Assembly: GCA_002748705.1 (NCBI GenBank)
Contig: PDSZ01000012.1
Coordinates: 1-64,000, forward strand
Length of the DNA: 64,000 nt
Origin: Candidatus Fermentibacterota bacterium
GTDB taxonomy: Bacteria; Fermentibacterota; Fermentibacteria; Fermentibacterales; Fermentibacteraceae
Direction of reading: 5' to 3'
The notes below the pieces were generated by a model that worked only from the letters and a program-made list of their open reading frames with translations, had not been told where the DNA came from and did not search any database. Both the position numbers and the translations under genes were made by a program. This document shows, one piece after another, positions 8,155 to 17,716 of the stretch (position 1 is its first letter; each line of letters opens with the position of its first letter).

Positions 8155-9249
8155 TTACTGCAGCATTGCCTCTATTGTGAACATGAGCTGTACAAGGAAG
8201 TCAGGATCATCAGCGGTAATGCCTAGACCCATGCCTTCAGACTGGCAGAGATACAGCGCATACCTGAAGTGGGTACCCTGGTACGCAAGGGCTGCAGCCA
8301 TCCCTTTAAGCTTAATGCGATCTACGCCGCTGTAATGCTCAAAGGCGTAGTCACCCTGGTCTGCAAGGCCTGCTAGCGCAGCACAACCGGAAAGAGGCTC
8401 GCCGTTTACGCCGCGTATGTGCTGAAGCAGACCGTAAGCGGCAATAGCGTCGTTGCTTATGGCTGTTGCGCCAGCTGCGTTCTCGTAGGTTGCATAGGTG
8501 AAGGTCATCAGGTTTTCGTACATTATCCAGGTTCTGTAGGTATAGTCTCCTGCTCTGACAAGAGTATAGGGAGCTGTAACATACACTTCACTGTGATCAC
8601 TGAAGTTGACTATTGAGTCAACAGCAATATTGATTTGCGAATAACCGTTGAACACAGTAAATATGGCAGCTACATCAGGCTCAGGAATACTGAATTTATA
8701 CTGAAACGGAGTTCCTGCACCGTACTGATCTCTGAGCCAGATACCTATCTCATAGTTATCCATGAATTCTGTCTTCTCGTCATCAAGAGGGAAGACAAGA
8801 GTAGTGTCTATCCACAGTGAATCAGTTGTGCCCCAGGCGTTGATTACGGTGTAATCATCAGCTGTGAGCTGAGGGAACACACACTGGAACTCAGTCCAGG
8901 GTATATCCTGTGTTAAAGTAGCTGTCTGAACTGAAACCGGCCATGTGCCTTCATCAAGCTGTACTGCCATGTAGTCGTAGTCTGCGCCTGTAAGCCAGTA
9001 ATCGTCCAGAAGGACTGATGTCCATCCTGCACCCAGATAGGCATCAGGCTTTGTACAGTCAGCATCAACAGCAGCCTGGAAATGCTCCATTGCCATCTTG
9101 TAATCGCCAGCCTCGAAGGCTTCCCAACCGCTGGAGACCAGTCCATCATAGTACTCTACATCAGGGTACTCTGTGGAGTTGTCGTAGCATCCTGCCACCA
9201 AGATAAGGGAAGCAACGGTCACTGCTGTTACCAGTTTTGTCAATTTCAT
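8155..9249 (-). CDS. TPR-containing lipoprotein, last gene of the TonB/T9SS operon
   Basis: The 364-residue product has a lipoprotein signal (TVASLILVAGC). Residues about 35-80 form TPR-like helices (GWEAFEAGDYKMAMEHFQAAVDAD, then KPDAYLGAGW). The middle is beta-rich (YNFTVYNG-like segments) and the C-terminus is helical. It starts 14 nt after the stop of the upstream 828-residue protein and is followed by the terminator, so it closes the operon. A periplasmic adaptor or surface-assembly role is plausible from context only; I do not recognise a named family beyond the TPR. Confidence 0.65.
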   Translation of the reverse strand: MKLTKLVTAVTVASLILVAGCYDNSTEYPDVEYYDGLVSSGWEAFEAGDYKMAMEHFQAAVDADCTKPDAYLGAGWTSVLLDDYWLTGADYDYMAVQLDEGTWPVSVQTATLTQDIPWTEFQCVFPQLTADDYTVINAWGTTDSLWIDTTLVFPLDDEKTEFMDNYEIGIWLRDQYGAGTPFQYKFSIPEPDVAAIFTVFNGYSQINIAVDSIVNFSDHSEVYVTAPYTLVRAGDYTYRTWIMYENLMTFTYATYENAAGATAISNDAIAAYGLLQHIRGVNGEPLSGCAALAGLADQGDYAFEHYSGVDRIKLKGMAAALAYQGTHFRYALYLCQSEGMGLGITADDPDFLVQLMFTIEAMLQ

Positions 9250-9262
9250 TTTTACCTCCCTT

Positions 9263-11749
9263 CTACTGAACTTTCAGCATTTTCTGAGTAATTACCTGTC
9301 CGTCAGCCTCAAGCCTGCAGAAATAGACACCTGCACCAACTACATCACCATTATGGTCGGTACCATTCCAGATAACAGAGTGATTGGCAGCTGCCATCTC
9401 CTCATCGGTCAATGTGGCAACACAACGACCTGACATATCAAAGACCGTGATTCTTACATTGCCTGCTGAAGGAAGCGCGAAGTTAAGAGCTGTTTCAGCA
9501 CTGAACGGATTAGGGTAGTTACCGCTGAGTTCCAACTGTGCAGGAAGCTCAGGAGCAAATGCGCCGATTCCCTCACCAAGGGCGTAGATTCCGCCGGTCT
9601 CTATGCTGGCATGAACCATACCGTTCTGTCTCCAGCTGTCAAGCTCTACCCATGCCTCATCAGTGTATCTGTAAATTGCGACATCATTTGTCTGGCTGTC
9701 GAAGGAGATTACACCGTTAACATTGGATACGGAAACAGGGCCCGCAACTATACCGGTCATCCGTTCTCCTGCAACAGGAACAGTTGTACCCGACTCAACA
9801 GCAAGCCCAAGAGTTCCTGTTTCAGCCAGAACAACCATAGTACCTGAAGGCGCTCCACCGTCAGGAACCTGAAGGCTGACATAACCCAGATCCATCTTCA
9901 GATCCGTTTCAGCATAACCTGCTGCAAGGTTCAGTGAAGTTTCAGTCATATGACCGACACTGTCATAACCGCTGATGCTGATCTCATAGTTACCGGCAGC
10001 CCACGCAGTGAAAAGACCATTGTAGAGAGAACCATAGAGAGGTACCATCTTGATATTCTGAACAGAGTCACCCAGAATAACTTCAAAGATTGGTCCTATC
10101 CAGTCAAAACCGGTCAGCTCATTGGTAGAATTCTTCTGCAGAGTGCAGTAGACATTAGTGAACTGTGAGTTCAGCGCATTGGGATGCGCAGCAGCCATCA
10201 GCTCAGGGGCTTCCTCTCTCTGAGAAATGTAGTATCTAAGCCCTCCTGCACCGTCGGGATTATTGTTGGTAACAGCAAGAACAGTCATGTCTCCACCAAT
10301 TTCGAATGATCCGTTGTAGAAATCATCCAGAGTTATGGTGGCGATAGAACTGATCTGGTCGTTCTCAATCTGAAGGATAGTAGCATCCCAGGCGCCGTTA
10401 ATGGCAGCGTTGGCTCCTGAGCCGTCTGAGTACATACCGTTGAAGTAAACCATGGCCTGACCAGGATCCTCAAAGGTAATGAACTGGCTGGCGAACTCAC
10501 TGGACTCCATGAAAATCATTCCGTATGGAAGCTTCGGGGCACCAGGGTCACTAGGAGGCTGTGCTATCCAGCCTTCTATAGGATACTCGCTGAATTTATT
10601 TGATAAACCTGGCTTACCTATGACTGTCATTGCTTCCATAGGCGTTCCCATAAGGAAGTCATACTGATAGATACCGCCGTCAAGGTCACTGTGAATGTAG
10701 TTGGCAGAAGCTGCGGTTATCCAGTTCATGTAAACAGGAACAACATTCTGCGCAACTGCCTCCTCAATGGCAACAGAAGGATCAATAGCGTTGGCCACTG
10801 CCTCCATTCCCACGAAGTCACTGGCATTGATACCTGTGATTATGCTGTTGCCGAAACGCTGGGTCAGGTACATAAACCACATGAAGCCTGTTGCTCTTGC
10901 TTCTATGTAGTCATACAGTTCGTTTCCGGCAGTGGGATTTCGAAGATCAAGGAAAGGAGAGCCGGCATACTCTCCAACAAGAGCTTTCTGCCCCCGGCCT
11001 CCTGGAGAACTGCTGGTGAAGCCGAAACAGAGATTCTGTGCCACTTCGGACATTCCCTTGATAAGCCAGGGTTCCTGATCAGGATGCTGAGACCAGCTGG
11101 ACATTGCTGCAAGTCCAACAGGCAGATTCCACAGCCGCAGCTGCCTGGCGATATTCAACTGTGAAGAAGCCCAGATAAGGGTACCGATGTTTACATAGAA
11201 CATATCATGGGGATCAACTGCCTCAGGTGAATACTGGCTGCTATCCACATAATACATATTGTTTCTGGGTGTAGGACCTGACCCGGGGCTCGTGGGCTGA
11301 TACTTTGTTGGAATAGTTGCAAGAACTATCCAGACTTTTGGATCCCCGTCTACATCCACAGGTGTACCGTATACAGAAGTAACCGTATTCCAGACATCTG
11401 CTTCGCCACCTTCAAAAGCAGCGACCATTGCATCAAGCTCATCCTGATCTATGATGTTTCCCCAGCAAAGGGAATCAGGGCTGCTGGAAGGCGGGTAAAC
11501 AAGTTCGCCGGAACTGGTGATGCATATGGCATTCTGAACAAGCCAGTATGCATGCTCAGAAACAGCACGGCATGTGAATTCATGCTCTGTGGGCCCCATT
11601 GTAACAATGGCACTCAGCTCAGGGACAGGTATGGTTACCTGGTCTCCTACATCCAGAGCGTCAGCTGAACTCATGCCCAATAGCGGCATCAGGAGAACGG
11701 CGAAGACGGCCGGAAGACCGAATCTCCCATTTCCCGAAAATGTGTTCAT
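9263..11749 (-). CDS. Large secreted T9SS substrate related to metalloproteases but lacking the zinc motif
   Basis: The start at 11749 is chosen because GAGGAGG lies just upstream; the longer frame to 11848 lacks that. The 828-residue protein has a signal peptide (AVFAVLLMPLLGMSSADA). Its N-terminal 350 residues resemble hyicolysin/immune-inhibitor-type secreted peptidases in order: KVWIVLATIP, NNMYYVDSSQY, FYVNIGTL, then EPWLIKGMSEVAQNL, which in active enzymes follows the HExxH helix. Here the expected HEfqH position reads IARQLRLW, so the zinc ligands are gone. The C-terminus (NYPNPFSAET to TQKMLKVQ) is a FlgD-like T9SS sorting domain. It is probably a surface binding or structural pseudoenzyme. 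The protease relationship is by eye. Confidence 0.6.
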   Translation of the reverse strand: MNTFSGNGRFGLPAVFAVLLMPLLGMSSADALDVGDQVTIPVPELSAIVTMGPTEHEFTCRAVSEHAYWLVQNAICITSSGELVYPPSSSPDSLCWGNIIDQDELDAMVAAFEGGEADVWNTVTSVYGTPVDVDGDPKVWIVLATIPTKYQPTSPGSGPTPRNNMYYVDSSQYSPEAVDPHDMFYVNIGTLIWASSQLNIARQLRLWNLPVGLAAMSSWSQHPDQEPWLIKGMSEVAQNLCFGFTSSSPGGRGQKALVGEYAGSPFLDLRNPTAGNELYDYIEARATGFMWFMYLTQRFGNSIITGINASDFVGMEAVANAIDPSVAIEEAVAQNVVPVYMNWITAASANYIHSDLDGGIYQYDFLMGTPMEAMTVIGKPGLSNKFSEYPIEGWIAQPPSDPGAPKLPYGMIFMESSEFASQFITFEDPGQAMVYFNGMYSDGSGANAAINGAWDATILQIENDQISSIATITLDDFYNGSFEIGGDMTVLAVTNNNPDGAGGLRYYISQREEAPELMAAAHPNALNSQFTNVYCTLQKNSTNELTGFDWIGPIFEVILGDSVQNIKMVPLYGSLYNGLFTAWAAGNYEISISGYDSVGHMTETSLNLAAGYAETDLKMDLGYVSLQVPDGGAPSGTMVVLAETGTLGLAVESGTTVPVAGERMTGIVAGPVSVSNVNGVISFDSQTNDVAIYRYTDEAWVELDSWRQNGMVHASIETGGIYALGEGIGAFAPELPAQLELSGNYPNPFSAETALNFALPSAGNVRITVFDMSGRCVATLTDEEMAAANHSVIWNGTDHNGDVVGAGVYFCRLEADGQVITQKMLKVQ

Positions 11750-11847
11750 TTGAACCTCCTCGTCACTGGGTTTCTCTTTTACATACATTTTATCTCTTCT
11801 GCAGACAGTTTGATGCCTGCATCTTTTCGGTTGAGCTGAATGAACCA

Positions 11848-13176
11848 TCAGAACATCCCCTCTTCCTGTTGTGAGCCGTAAGCTCCGCTGTTGATATTCT
11901 GAAGCATATTCATCCAGTTCGAATAACTGATTTCACCTGCTATCGATGAGTATATCTGGGTAAAATCCCCGTTTCCCATCAGGTCTGCAAACACGAAGGT
12001 ATCCTCTACATTACCGTAGTAATACCAGATTTCGTAGGGAGCCTGAGTGGTACTGAAAGGATTAGCTTCGATATCATCAGGTTCTCCGTAGATAAGGTAC
12101 ACCCTTCCCCGGTCAGTCTGCCAGCCTTCTCTGAAAGCTCCGCCGTACCTGTTTTCGGCAAATTCGCATTTTTCAAGGAACAAAGCCAGCTCTTCAGGCC
12201 GCGCCTGCCAGTAGTTCCGGTAATACAGGCTCCTGCCTGCGTCATCCAGCCTTTCAAACATATTCCGCTCCTCTGATGTCAGAATCAGAAGGAACTCGTT
12301 CAGGCGTTCACTTTGAACTGCTGAAGCTGTTTCAGAAGCTCCTGTTGTTTGCGAATCAACTACATCAATAATCATAGGCTTCTCCGCCATGTACAGCGTA
12401 TCACCATTCTCGGTGTAGCACAGAGAGAGCGTGTAGAGACCTGCCTCTCTTATACCGGAGATATCAATGCTGTCAACCAGTGCCGCTGTTTCAACTCCTT
12501 CAGGAATTGAAATCGGCTCAGCCGGTCTGCCGTAAACAGGAACACCCTCTGCGTTACTGAGTATGCACTGCCTTCTCAACTCCCTGCCTCCCAGAGAATA
12601 AAGCTCATGATATGTGTATATCATGGTCTCTCCTGGAATAAAGAAGGTTGTTGATGCTGCGGGAAAAACAATTCTGTTCCCTTTAAGCAGTGTATTCTCA
12701 GAGCCTTCAACAGAATGCATTATGGTTCTGGCCATTTCCACATCACTGAAATTACCCGCAGGAATGATGCTAAGCGCTCGCTGAGCAACACCTTCCCTGC
12801 CGTTAAGCATATCAGTGATACGAACCGAAAGCAGCCATTCTCCAGGCACAGCCTGAAGCATGGCGCAATTCACCGCACTGCCTGTTGTGCTTTTCACCGC
12901 AGAAGTATTCCATATGTCCCATCCAAGTGTGTCGCCCTGCATGTTCTCCAGGGAAACCTCGGTGGTAAAGGAAACATTACCGTCTTCGTCTGAAGCAAAC
13001 TCTGTAAGCTCTATCTCCTGATAGACCTCAAGGAGAACACTCTCAGGCGATCCTATGCTGAACACAGCTGAATCAATGGCAAATTTAATTCCGCCCTGAC
13101 TCACTGCGGCCAGCTGGTCGGCATAAACTGCAGCACTCAGTATCAGTATTGCGGTTATTGCTTTCATCGTGCCCAT
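11848..13176 (-). CDS. GWxTD domain-containing protein (second of a pair)
   Basis: The 442-residue protein has a signal peptide (AITAILILSAAVYA). The C-terminal third carries the signature block GWQTDRGRVYLIYGEPDDIE followed by YEIWYYYGN and a FADLMGNGDF strand, which defines the GWxTD family found in FCB-group bacteria. The N-terminal part is beta-sandwich-like. The biochemical function is unknown. The start overlaps the upstream GWxTD gene by 13 nt; an alternative in-frame start lies three codons later. It sits between PorV-like and T9SS-substrate genes, suggesting a periplasmic role in secretion or surface assembly. Confidence 0.8.
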   Translation of the reverse strand: MGTMKAITAILILSAAVYADQLAAVSQGGIKFAIDSAVFSIGSPESVLLEVYQEIELTEFASDEDGNVSFTTEVSLENMQGDTLGWDIWNTSAVKSTTGSAVNCAMLQAVPGEWLLSVRITDMLNGREGVAQRALSIIPAGNFSDVEMARTIMHSVEGSENTLLKGNRIVFPAASTTFFIPGETMIYTYHELYSLGGRELRRQCILSNAEGVPVYGRPAEPISIPEGVETAALVDSIDISGIREAGLYTLSLCYTENGDTLYMAEKPMIIDVVDSQTTGASETASAVQSERLNEFLLILTSEERNMFERLDDAGRSLYYRNYWQARPEELALFLEKCEFAENRYGGAFREGWQTDRGRVYLIYGEPDDIEANPFSTTQAPYEIWYYYGNVEDTFVFADLMGNGDFTQIYSSIAGEISYSNWMNMLQNINSGAYGSQQEEGMF

Positions 13177-14324
13177 TCCTCTCCGGCGTTAAATGCCCTG
13201 TCAACAGTTTCCCAGTTTTCTGCCAATTCGTAGAATCCGTACCCGCTGTAATCAACAAATGATACAGTAAGCGCCGGAGTGAAATATTCCCATCGGATGT
13301 AGGGGTAAGCCCCAATCTCAAAAGGATATTCCTCCACGATATCAGGTTCACCGAGTTTAGCGTATACAATACCTCTGTCAGTATTGATTCCGCTTATTCC
13401 GGTAGTGGCAAATTCTCTCGAAATTTTATCGAGCCTGAGAAGGTACTCCTGCAGGTACTCATTCTCCCTTGTGGCTGGAATCGGGTCACGGAGACCCCAG
13501 AAATCGGCCATTACCGAGTTCCTGTCCCCAAGCCCGCCTGCCTGTTCAAGCTCCCTGAGTTCATGGACAGTTGCGATAGGTCTGATTAGAGTCTCAGTAA
13601 CATCAGGATCAACCCCCCACAGGTCCCACGCTTCAAGAAGCCTTATGGAAGAAGAAGAAGAGGATGCTACCATACCGTTTGAATCAAGGGCTGCTACAGA
13701 AACTCTGTATACCCCCTTGTTCAACCCGTTGAGAGGAATGCTTCCGGCAAACAAAGCAGTGCTGCCTTCCACACTCTCATCTCTCTGAAGCCATCCTTCC
13801 CTTACAGGGCTGGTATCATCATTAAAGAACGCGTAAGCAGCCTCTGTTAATTCTTCATCTTCAGGAATGTAAACACTCCAGGAGAGCCCAAGGTACCCTG
13901 AAGCCCTTACAGGGCCTGAAGGGTCAAGGAGCAGAGCAGAGGAAGACCACAGGTCTCCGCTGCACTGATCAACAGTAAACTGCATCTCTTTCTGACGAAC
14001 CGTACCGGTCTCCAGGTCGGCAAGAGTCACACTGAGTGTGTGTCCACCCGGTTCAAGAGAACTGAACTCAATAACTTCACTGACAGGGAAAGAGCTGTCC
14101 ATCATCGTTCCGCTCTGTCTGATGAATCCTTCACCGTCAACTGTGGCAGTTATCTCCCATGAGACTTTTCTGCAATCGTCAACAGCAACTTCCAGCAGAT
14201 CATCCCCTTCAATGGTCACAGTGATCTCTGCGCTTCCCAGGCAGTCTGACTGCGCCGGAAGGGAAGACCAGCTCACACTGAAACCTGTGAGGATCATACT
14301 TGCAAGAGGAACAATTAGTGACAT
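13164..14324 (-). CDS. GWxTD-like domain-containing protein (first of a pair)
   Basis: The 386-residue product starts at an ATG with AAAGG 5 nt upstream; a GTG two codons earlier is possible. It has an N-terminal hydrophobic export signal, beta-rich middle, and the block GINTDRGIVYAKLGEPDIVEE plus YIRWEY, which is the GWxTD motif with Ile-Asn replacing Trp-x. Residues QEYLLRLDKISREFAT precede it, as in the family. It is a divergent paralogue of the gene at 11848-13176, with which it overlaps. Confidence 0.72.
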   Translation of the reverse strand: MSLIVPLASMILTGFSVSWSSLPAQSDCLGSAEITVTIEGDDLLEVAVDDCRKVSWEITATVDGEGFIRQSGTMMDSSFPVSEVIEFSSLEPGGHTLSVTLADLETGTVRQKEMQFTVDQCSGDLWSSSALLLDPSGPVRASGYLGLSWSVYIPEDEELTEAAYAFFNDDTSPVREGWLQRDESVEGSTALFAGSIPLNGLNKGVYRVSVAALDSNGMVASSSSSSIRLLEAWDLWGVDPDVTETLIRPIATVHELRELEQAGGLGDRNSVMADFWGLRDPIPATRENEYLQEYLLRLDKISREFATTGISGINTDRGIVYAKLGEPDIVEEYPFEIGAYPYIRWEYFTPALTVSFVDYSGYGFYELAENWETVDRAFNAGEEWAR

Positions 14325-14371
14325 CAACACCTTTCCGAGGCCGGGAAGGAATAACCCATCCGGTCAATCAG

Positions 14372-15349
14372 TTAAAACGAAAAACCCAGACTGGCACGGT
14401 GCACCATTTCCAGCCTGTTAAAATCCTGATACGCATAATCAAGATTCAGTGTCTTGCCGCCCATAGGAACCGCAAAGCCGGCACCGGCGGTAAGTCCTTC
14501 TTCATCTGTGTTCACGCGGTATCCGCCCCTGAGGGCTATCATGTTGTTGTACCAGTACTCTGTTCCGATGCTTATCTGCTCAACATTGTCATTAGGGTGA
14601 GAAGCATCGACCTCCACAGTCATCTGGTGAGGTCCCTGATCCACCACATCCATTGCAAGGCCGAGCTTGAAAGTCATAGGCATTGAGTAAGGCTGGTATG
14701 TGGTTGTGGAATCGTTTCCGTTATTCCAAGTCTGCTCTTTGCCTCCAGGCTGAAGCTCAGGACCGAAGTTCTGAATCGACATACCTATACGAAGAGTCTT
14801 GAAACCTGTGTCATACAGTGTACCGAGATCCACTGCCATACCTCCGGCACTCACATCGTCCCAGGCTTCACGGACATACTTGGCTGTAAGACCTGCGCTG
14901 AACCTGTCGGTGAGCATTCTGCTGAAGGTAAGGCCCACTACCATGTCTGAGCATGTGAAGGTCTCGCCTGTTGAAGGATTCTCCACAGTAGTAAGGTCAA
15001 TATCTCCACTTGAAAGAAGACCAAACTGCAGCGCGAAGGTTCCCACTCCAGCCATCTCATGGGTAACAATACCGTTACCGTACATAATCTCGCTGAAATA
15101 TTTGGTACCGGAGAATTGCACCTGAGTTCCGGGAACTCTTACAAGAGCGCCGGGATTCCAGTATGCTGCGCTTGGATCGTCAGCGGTGGCTATGAAGGCT
15201 CCGCCCATTGCGACTGCCCTGGCACCTACTCCGATCTTCAGGAACTGGGCACCTGAGGTTCCCACCTTGGCGAAACTTGCGTTTGCCGCAGTCGGGAACA
15301 GCAGGAAGGCAACCAATGCGGTTGCAAGTATCATGCTTTTTCGCTTCAT
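14372..15349 (-). CDS. PorV/PorQ-family outer-membrane beta-barrel protein
   Basis: The 325-residue protein has a signal peptide ending TAANA and then the PorV/PorQ family start: FLKIGVGARAVAMGGAFIA followed by DDPSAAYWNPGAL. Alternating strands run to a C-terminal aromatic residue (RASLGFSF), typical of an outer-membrane barrel. In T9SS, PorV is the shuttle or acceptor that receives substrates from the translocon. A FadL-like barrel is the alternative, but the neighbouring sorting-domain proteins favour T9SS. GGGAGG precedes the start. Confidence 0.82.
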   Translation of the reverse strand: MKRKSMILATALVAFLLFPTAANASFAKVGTSGAQFLKIGVGARAVAMGGAFIATADDPSAAYWNPGALVRVPGTQVQFSGTKYFSEIMYGNGIVTHEMAGVGTFALQFGLLSSGDIDLTTVENPSTGETFTCSDMVVGLTFSRMLTDRFSAGLTAKYVREAWDDVSAGGMAVDLGTLYDTGFKTLRIGMSIQNFGPELQPGGKEQTWNNGNDSTTTYQPYSMPMTFKLGLAMDVVDQGPHQMTVEVDASHPNDNVEQISIGTEYWYNNMIALRGGYRVNTDEEGLTAGAGFAVPMGGKTLNLDYAYQDFNRLEMVHRASLGFSF

Positions 15350-15365
15350 GGTTTCCTCCCCTCTC

Positions 15366-17630
15366 CTATTTAATGATTGCGAATTTGTCGATCACGAAAT
15401 CGTCAGCGGTCTCTACTCTGTAGACATAGAGCCCGGTAACAACATCCTGATCGTTCCTGGATACCAGATCCCAGTACTCGGTACCGTTCTCTCCTGTGTA
15501 GTCACGATGTTCGAGGGTGACCACATGATCGCCTGCAAGGGTGAAAATGTGAATATCACACATTGAAGGCAGGTTGATGAAGGCGATCTTGTTGAAGTAG
15601 GTCTGTTCCCAGGCTGCGCTGATCTTGTAGGGATTGGGAACAACTCTCACATTCTCTGTCCAGTTTGAATCGGTATCCCAGCTGGGCACCACTGCAACCG
15701 GTGTGCCTTCCACAGTCTGCTTGTAGTTGCTCTTTGTACTCTCAATACCTGTCACTGCATCGGAGGCGGTAACTACATAGTAGTAGGGGAAACCGTTTCT
15801 GGCGGTGTTGTCGGTATAGGAGTGTACAGTAGCGTCAACATCTGCGATGTGCTCCCAGTTACTGGGTTCGAATGAGGCTCTGTAAATGTGATATCCACCG
15901 AAAGGTGAATAGGTTTCCGCATTTGCACCCCACTCAAGATGCACAGCATTATCCTGAGCTTCATAGAAGAGAATTGGTGCAGGTGGAAGATCGGGAACGC
16001 CCCAGCTGCCTTCGAGATAGTAGGCACTGAGGAGTTCATCAGCTGCGCGCCTGCAGCCTTCAAGGCCGCTAGCAACTACCCAGCCGCCGTAGACATAGAG
16101 GCTGTCGCCGTCTTCAAGATTCACAGGCCCCATGCTGGGAAGGAATCTGTAGTCAAAGGTGGGATAGCCCAGCCCCAGAGGATTGTCATACACGAAAGGC
16201 CAGGGTCCTGGATTCTGGCTTTCTCTGGCTAAAGGCGTGTTTTCGTTTCCTACCCAGTCTGCAAGGTAGGCGGGACCTGAGAACTGACCGTCTTCGTCAG
16301 GAAAGACGCCCCACATGTAGTCATAGCGCTCAATGTCGGTTCCAGGATCACTCTCCCAGTTCCACCACGCGTGGCTGATGGGAATTGGAACATTGTAGAC
16401 ATCAATAGGCCTCAGTGTATCGCCGGATGCCTTGACGATGTAGCAATCAAGAAGACGCCATCCAATGAATCCAACTGCAGGAACATCAAGCTCCTGCTCA
16501 CCTGAATCATCAACGGAGCTTCCGGCACCGTCGCCATCCCACATATAGCTCATGTTTCTGGGAATCACAGCAAAGGTGGTGTCTCCAACTACATGATGCC
16601 AGAAATGCTCAGGGCAGTTGCCAGGTGTGAACATTTCTATTCCGGTGCCCTGATTTACAGGGTAGAGAGTATCTCCCCCTGCGGTAGGGTACTGGAAAAG
16701 AATGGTGAAGTGGTCGGAAACGCCGTTTCCATCCACATCGTTGTCCAGAATACCGTCTTCTCCTTTGTAGTTGTAGTAGTACCAGATGTTGTTGGGATCA
16801 TCCGGATCAAGGGGAGAATCAGGGTTCTGCTGATAGGTGTACTCGTCCTGTTCACTTGCAAGAATGCCGTCATCAAACTGGTACTCGAACGCAGGCACAC
16901 TGTCGCCTGCTGAAGGGTTGTACCAGATTGCATGACCATCATAGTAAACCAGATCTTCAATAGCGCAGGAAACAGGATCTGCAGTTGCAACATCGCAATC
17001 TCCCCTGATACCTACAAGAATACCATCAAGAGGTGCAGCAGGATTACCGTACTGGCTATGGTGAGTGAAGACCAGCTTGTTGGCGATGAACTCATTGTAT
17101 CCAGGAGTACCCCAGCTGTAGTTCTCTTCCCAGACCATCAGGCCGTAGGGATCTTCCTGATAGGAGCTCTTCTCATACCAGTCATCGTATCCATACTGGG
17201 TCTGCTCAAGGGAAACAGGGCCGGGAACCAGTTTTTCCATAGGGAAGCCCTCGCTGGGCCAGAATTCCCAGTCGCCGTAATCAGAGCAGCTTGCCCACTT
17301 TCCGGCACTGTCAGGCCAGGTACTGGTAATTCTGCCATAACAGCAGCTCCAGACATTACCTACCCACAGGTAGCTGCTGCCGGAACCGCCAGGCCATTCC
17401 ATAGAGGGATAATTAGCGTTCGGGTCACCAAACCTGCCGAGATTGAGGAAAGCACTCCATACATTCCCCAGGTTGTGAAGACCCCAGACCAGCGCAGGTC
17501 TGGACCCGTCAAACTCAGGCAAGGGTACCTCTCTCAGCTCTCTTGCGAGGCCCGTGCCGGCAAACACAAAGATTGCAAGCACAGCGAGTGCAAGGAAACC
17601 GCGACTTTGCCTGGTTTTCCTCAGACTCAT
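15366..17630 (-). CDS. Large secreted protein with fibronectin-like and T9SS sorting domains
   Basis: The start at 17630 has AGGAGGTG 5 nt upstream and a signal peptide (LALAVLAIFVFAGTGLA); the longer frame to 17705 is less likely. The 754-residue product is rich in Trp, Tyr, Gly and Asp, suggesting a beta-rich surface protein. Near residues 560-650 lies a fibronectin type III-like domain (APILFYEAQDNAVHLEWG, YHIYRAS, YYYVVTASD). The C-terminus (VVPNPYKISAAW, GEN..EYWDLVSRND, GLYVYRVE) is the FlgD-like sorting domain. It lies between tonB and the PorV-like gene, so it is probably a main exported product of this operon. Its function is unknown. Confidence 0.7.
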   Translation of the reverse strand: MSLRKTRQSRGFLALAVLAIFVFAGTGLARELREVPLPEFDGSRPALVWGLHNLGNVWSAFLNLGRFGDPNANYPSMEWPGGSGSSYLWVGNVWSCCYGRITSTWPDSAGKWASCSDYGDWEFWPSEGFPMEKLVPGPVSLEQTQYGYDDWYEKSSYQEDPYGLMVWEENYSWGTPGYNEFIANKLVFTHHSQYGNPAAPLDGILVGIRGDCDVATADPVSCAIEDLVYYDGHAIWYNPSAGDSVPAFEYQFDDGILASEQDEYTYQQNPDSPLDPDDPNNIWYYYNYKGEDGILDNDVDGNGVSDHFTILFQYPTAGGDTLYPVNQGTGIEMFTPGNCPEHFWHHVVGDTTFAVIPRNMSYMWDGDGAGSSVDDSGEQELDVPAVGFIGWRLLDCYIVKASGDTLRPIDVYNVPIPISHAWWNWESDPGTDIERYDYMWGVFPDEDGQFSGPAYLADWVGNENTPLARESQNPGPWPFVYDNPLGLGYPTFDYRFLPSMGPVNLEDGDSLYVYGGWVVASGLEGCRRAADELLSAYYLEGSWGVPDLPPAPILFYEAQDNAVHLEWGANAETYSPFGGYHIYRASFEPSNWEHIADVDATVHSYTDNTARNGFPYYYVVTASDAVTGIESTKSNYKQTVEGTPVAVVPSWDTDSNWTENVRVVPNPYKISAAWEQTYFNKIAFINLPSMCDIHIFTLAGDHVVTLEHRDYTGENGTEYWDLVSRNDQDVVTGLYVYRVETADDFVIDKFAIIK

Positions 17631-17716
17631 TTTCACCTCCTGTCTCTTTCCGAAACCTGCTTTACAAGATTTTCGGATATTGTAAGTACTGCATGCAGTT
17701 ACCATATCTGCACACC

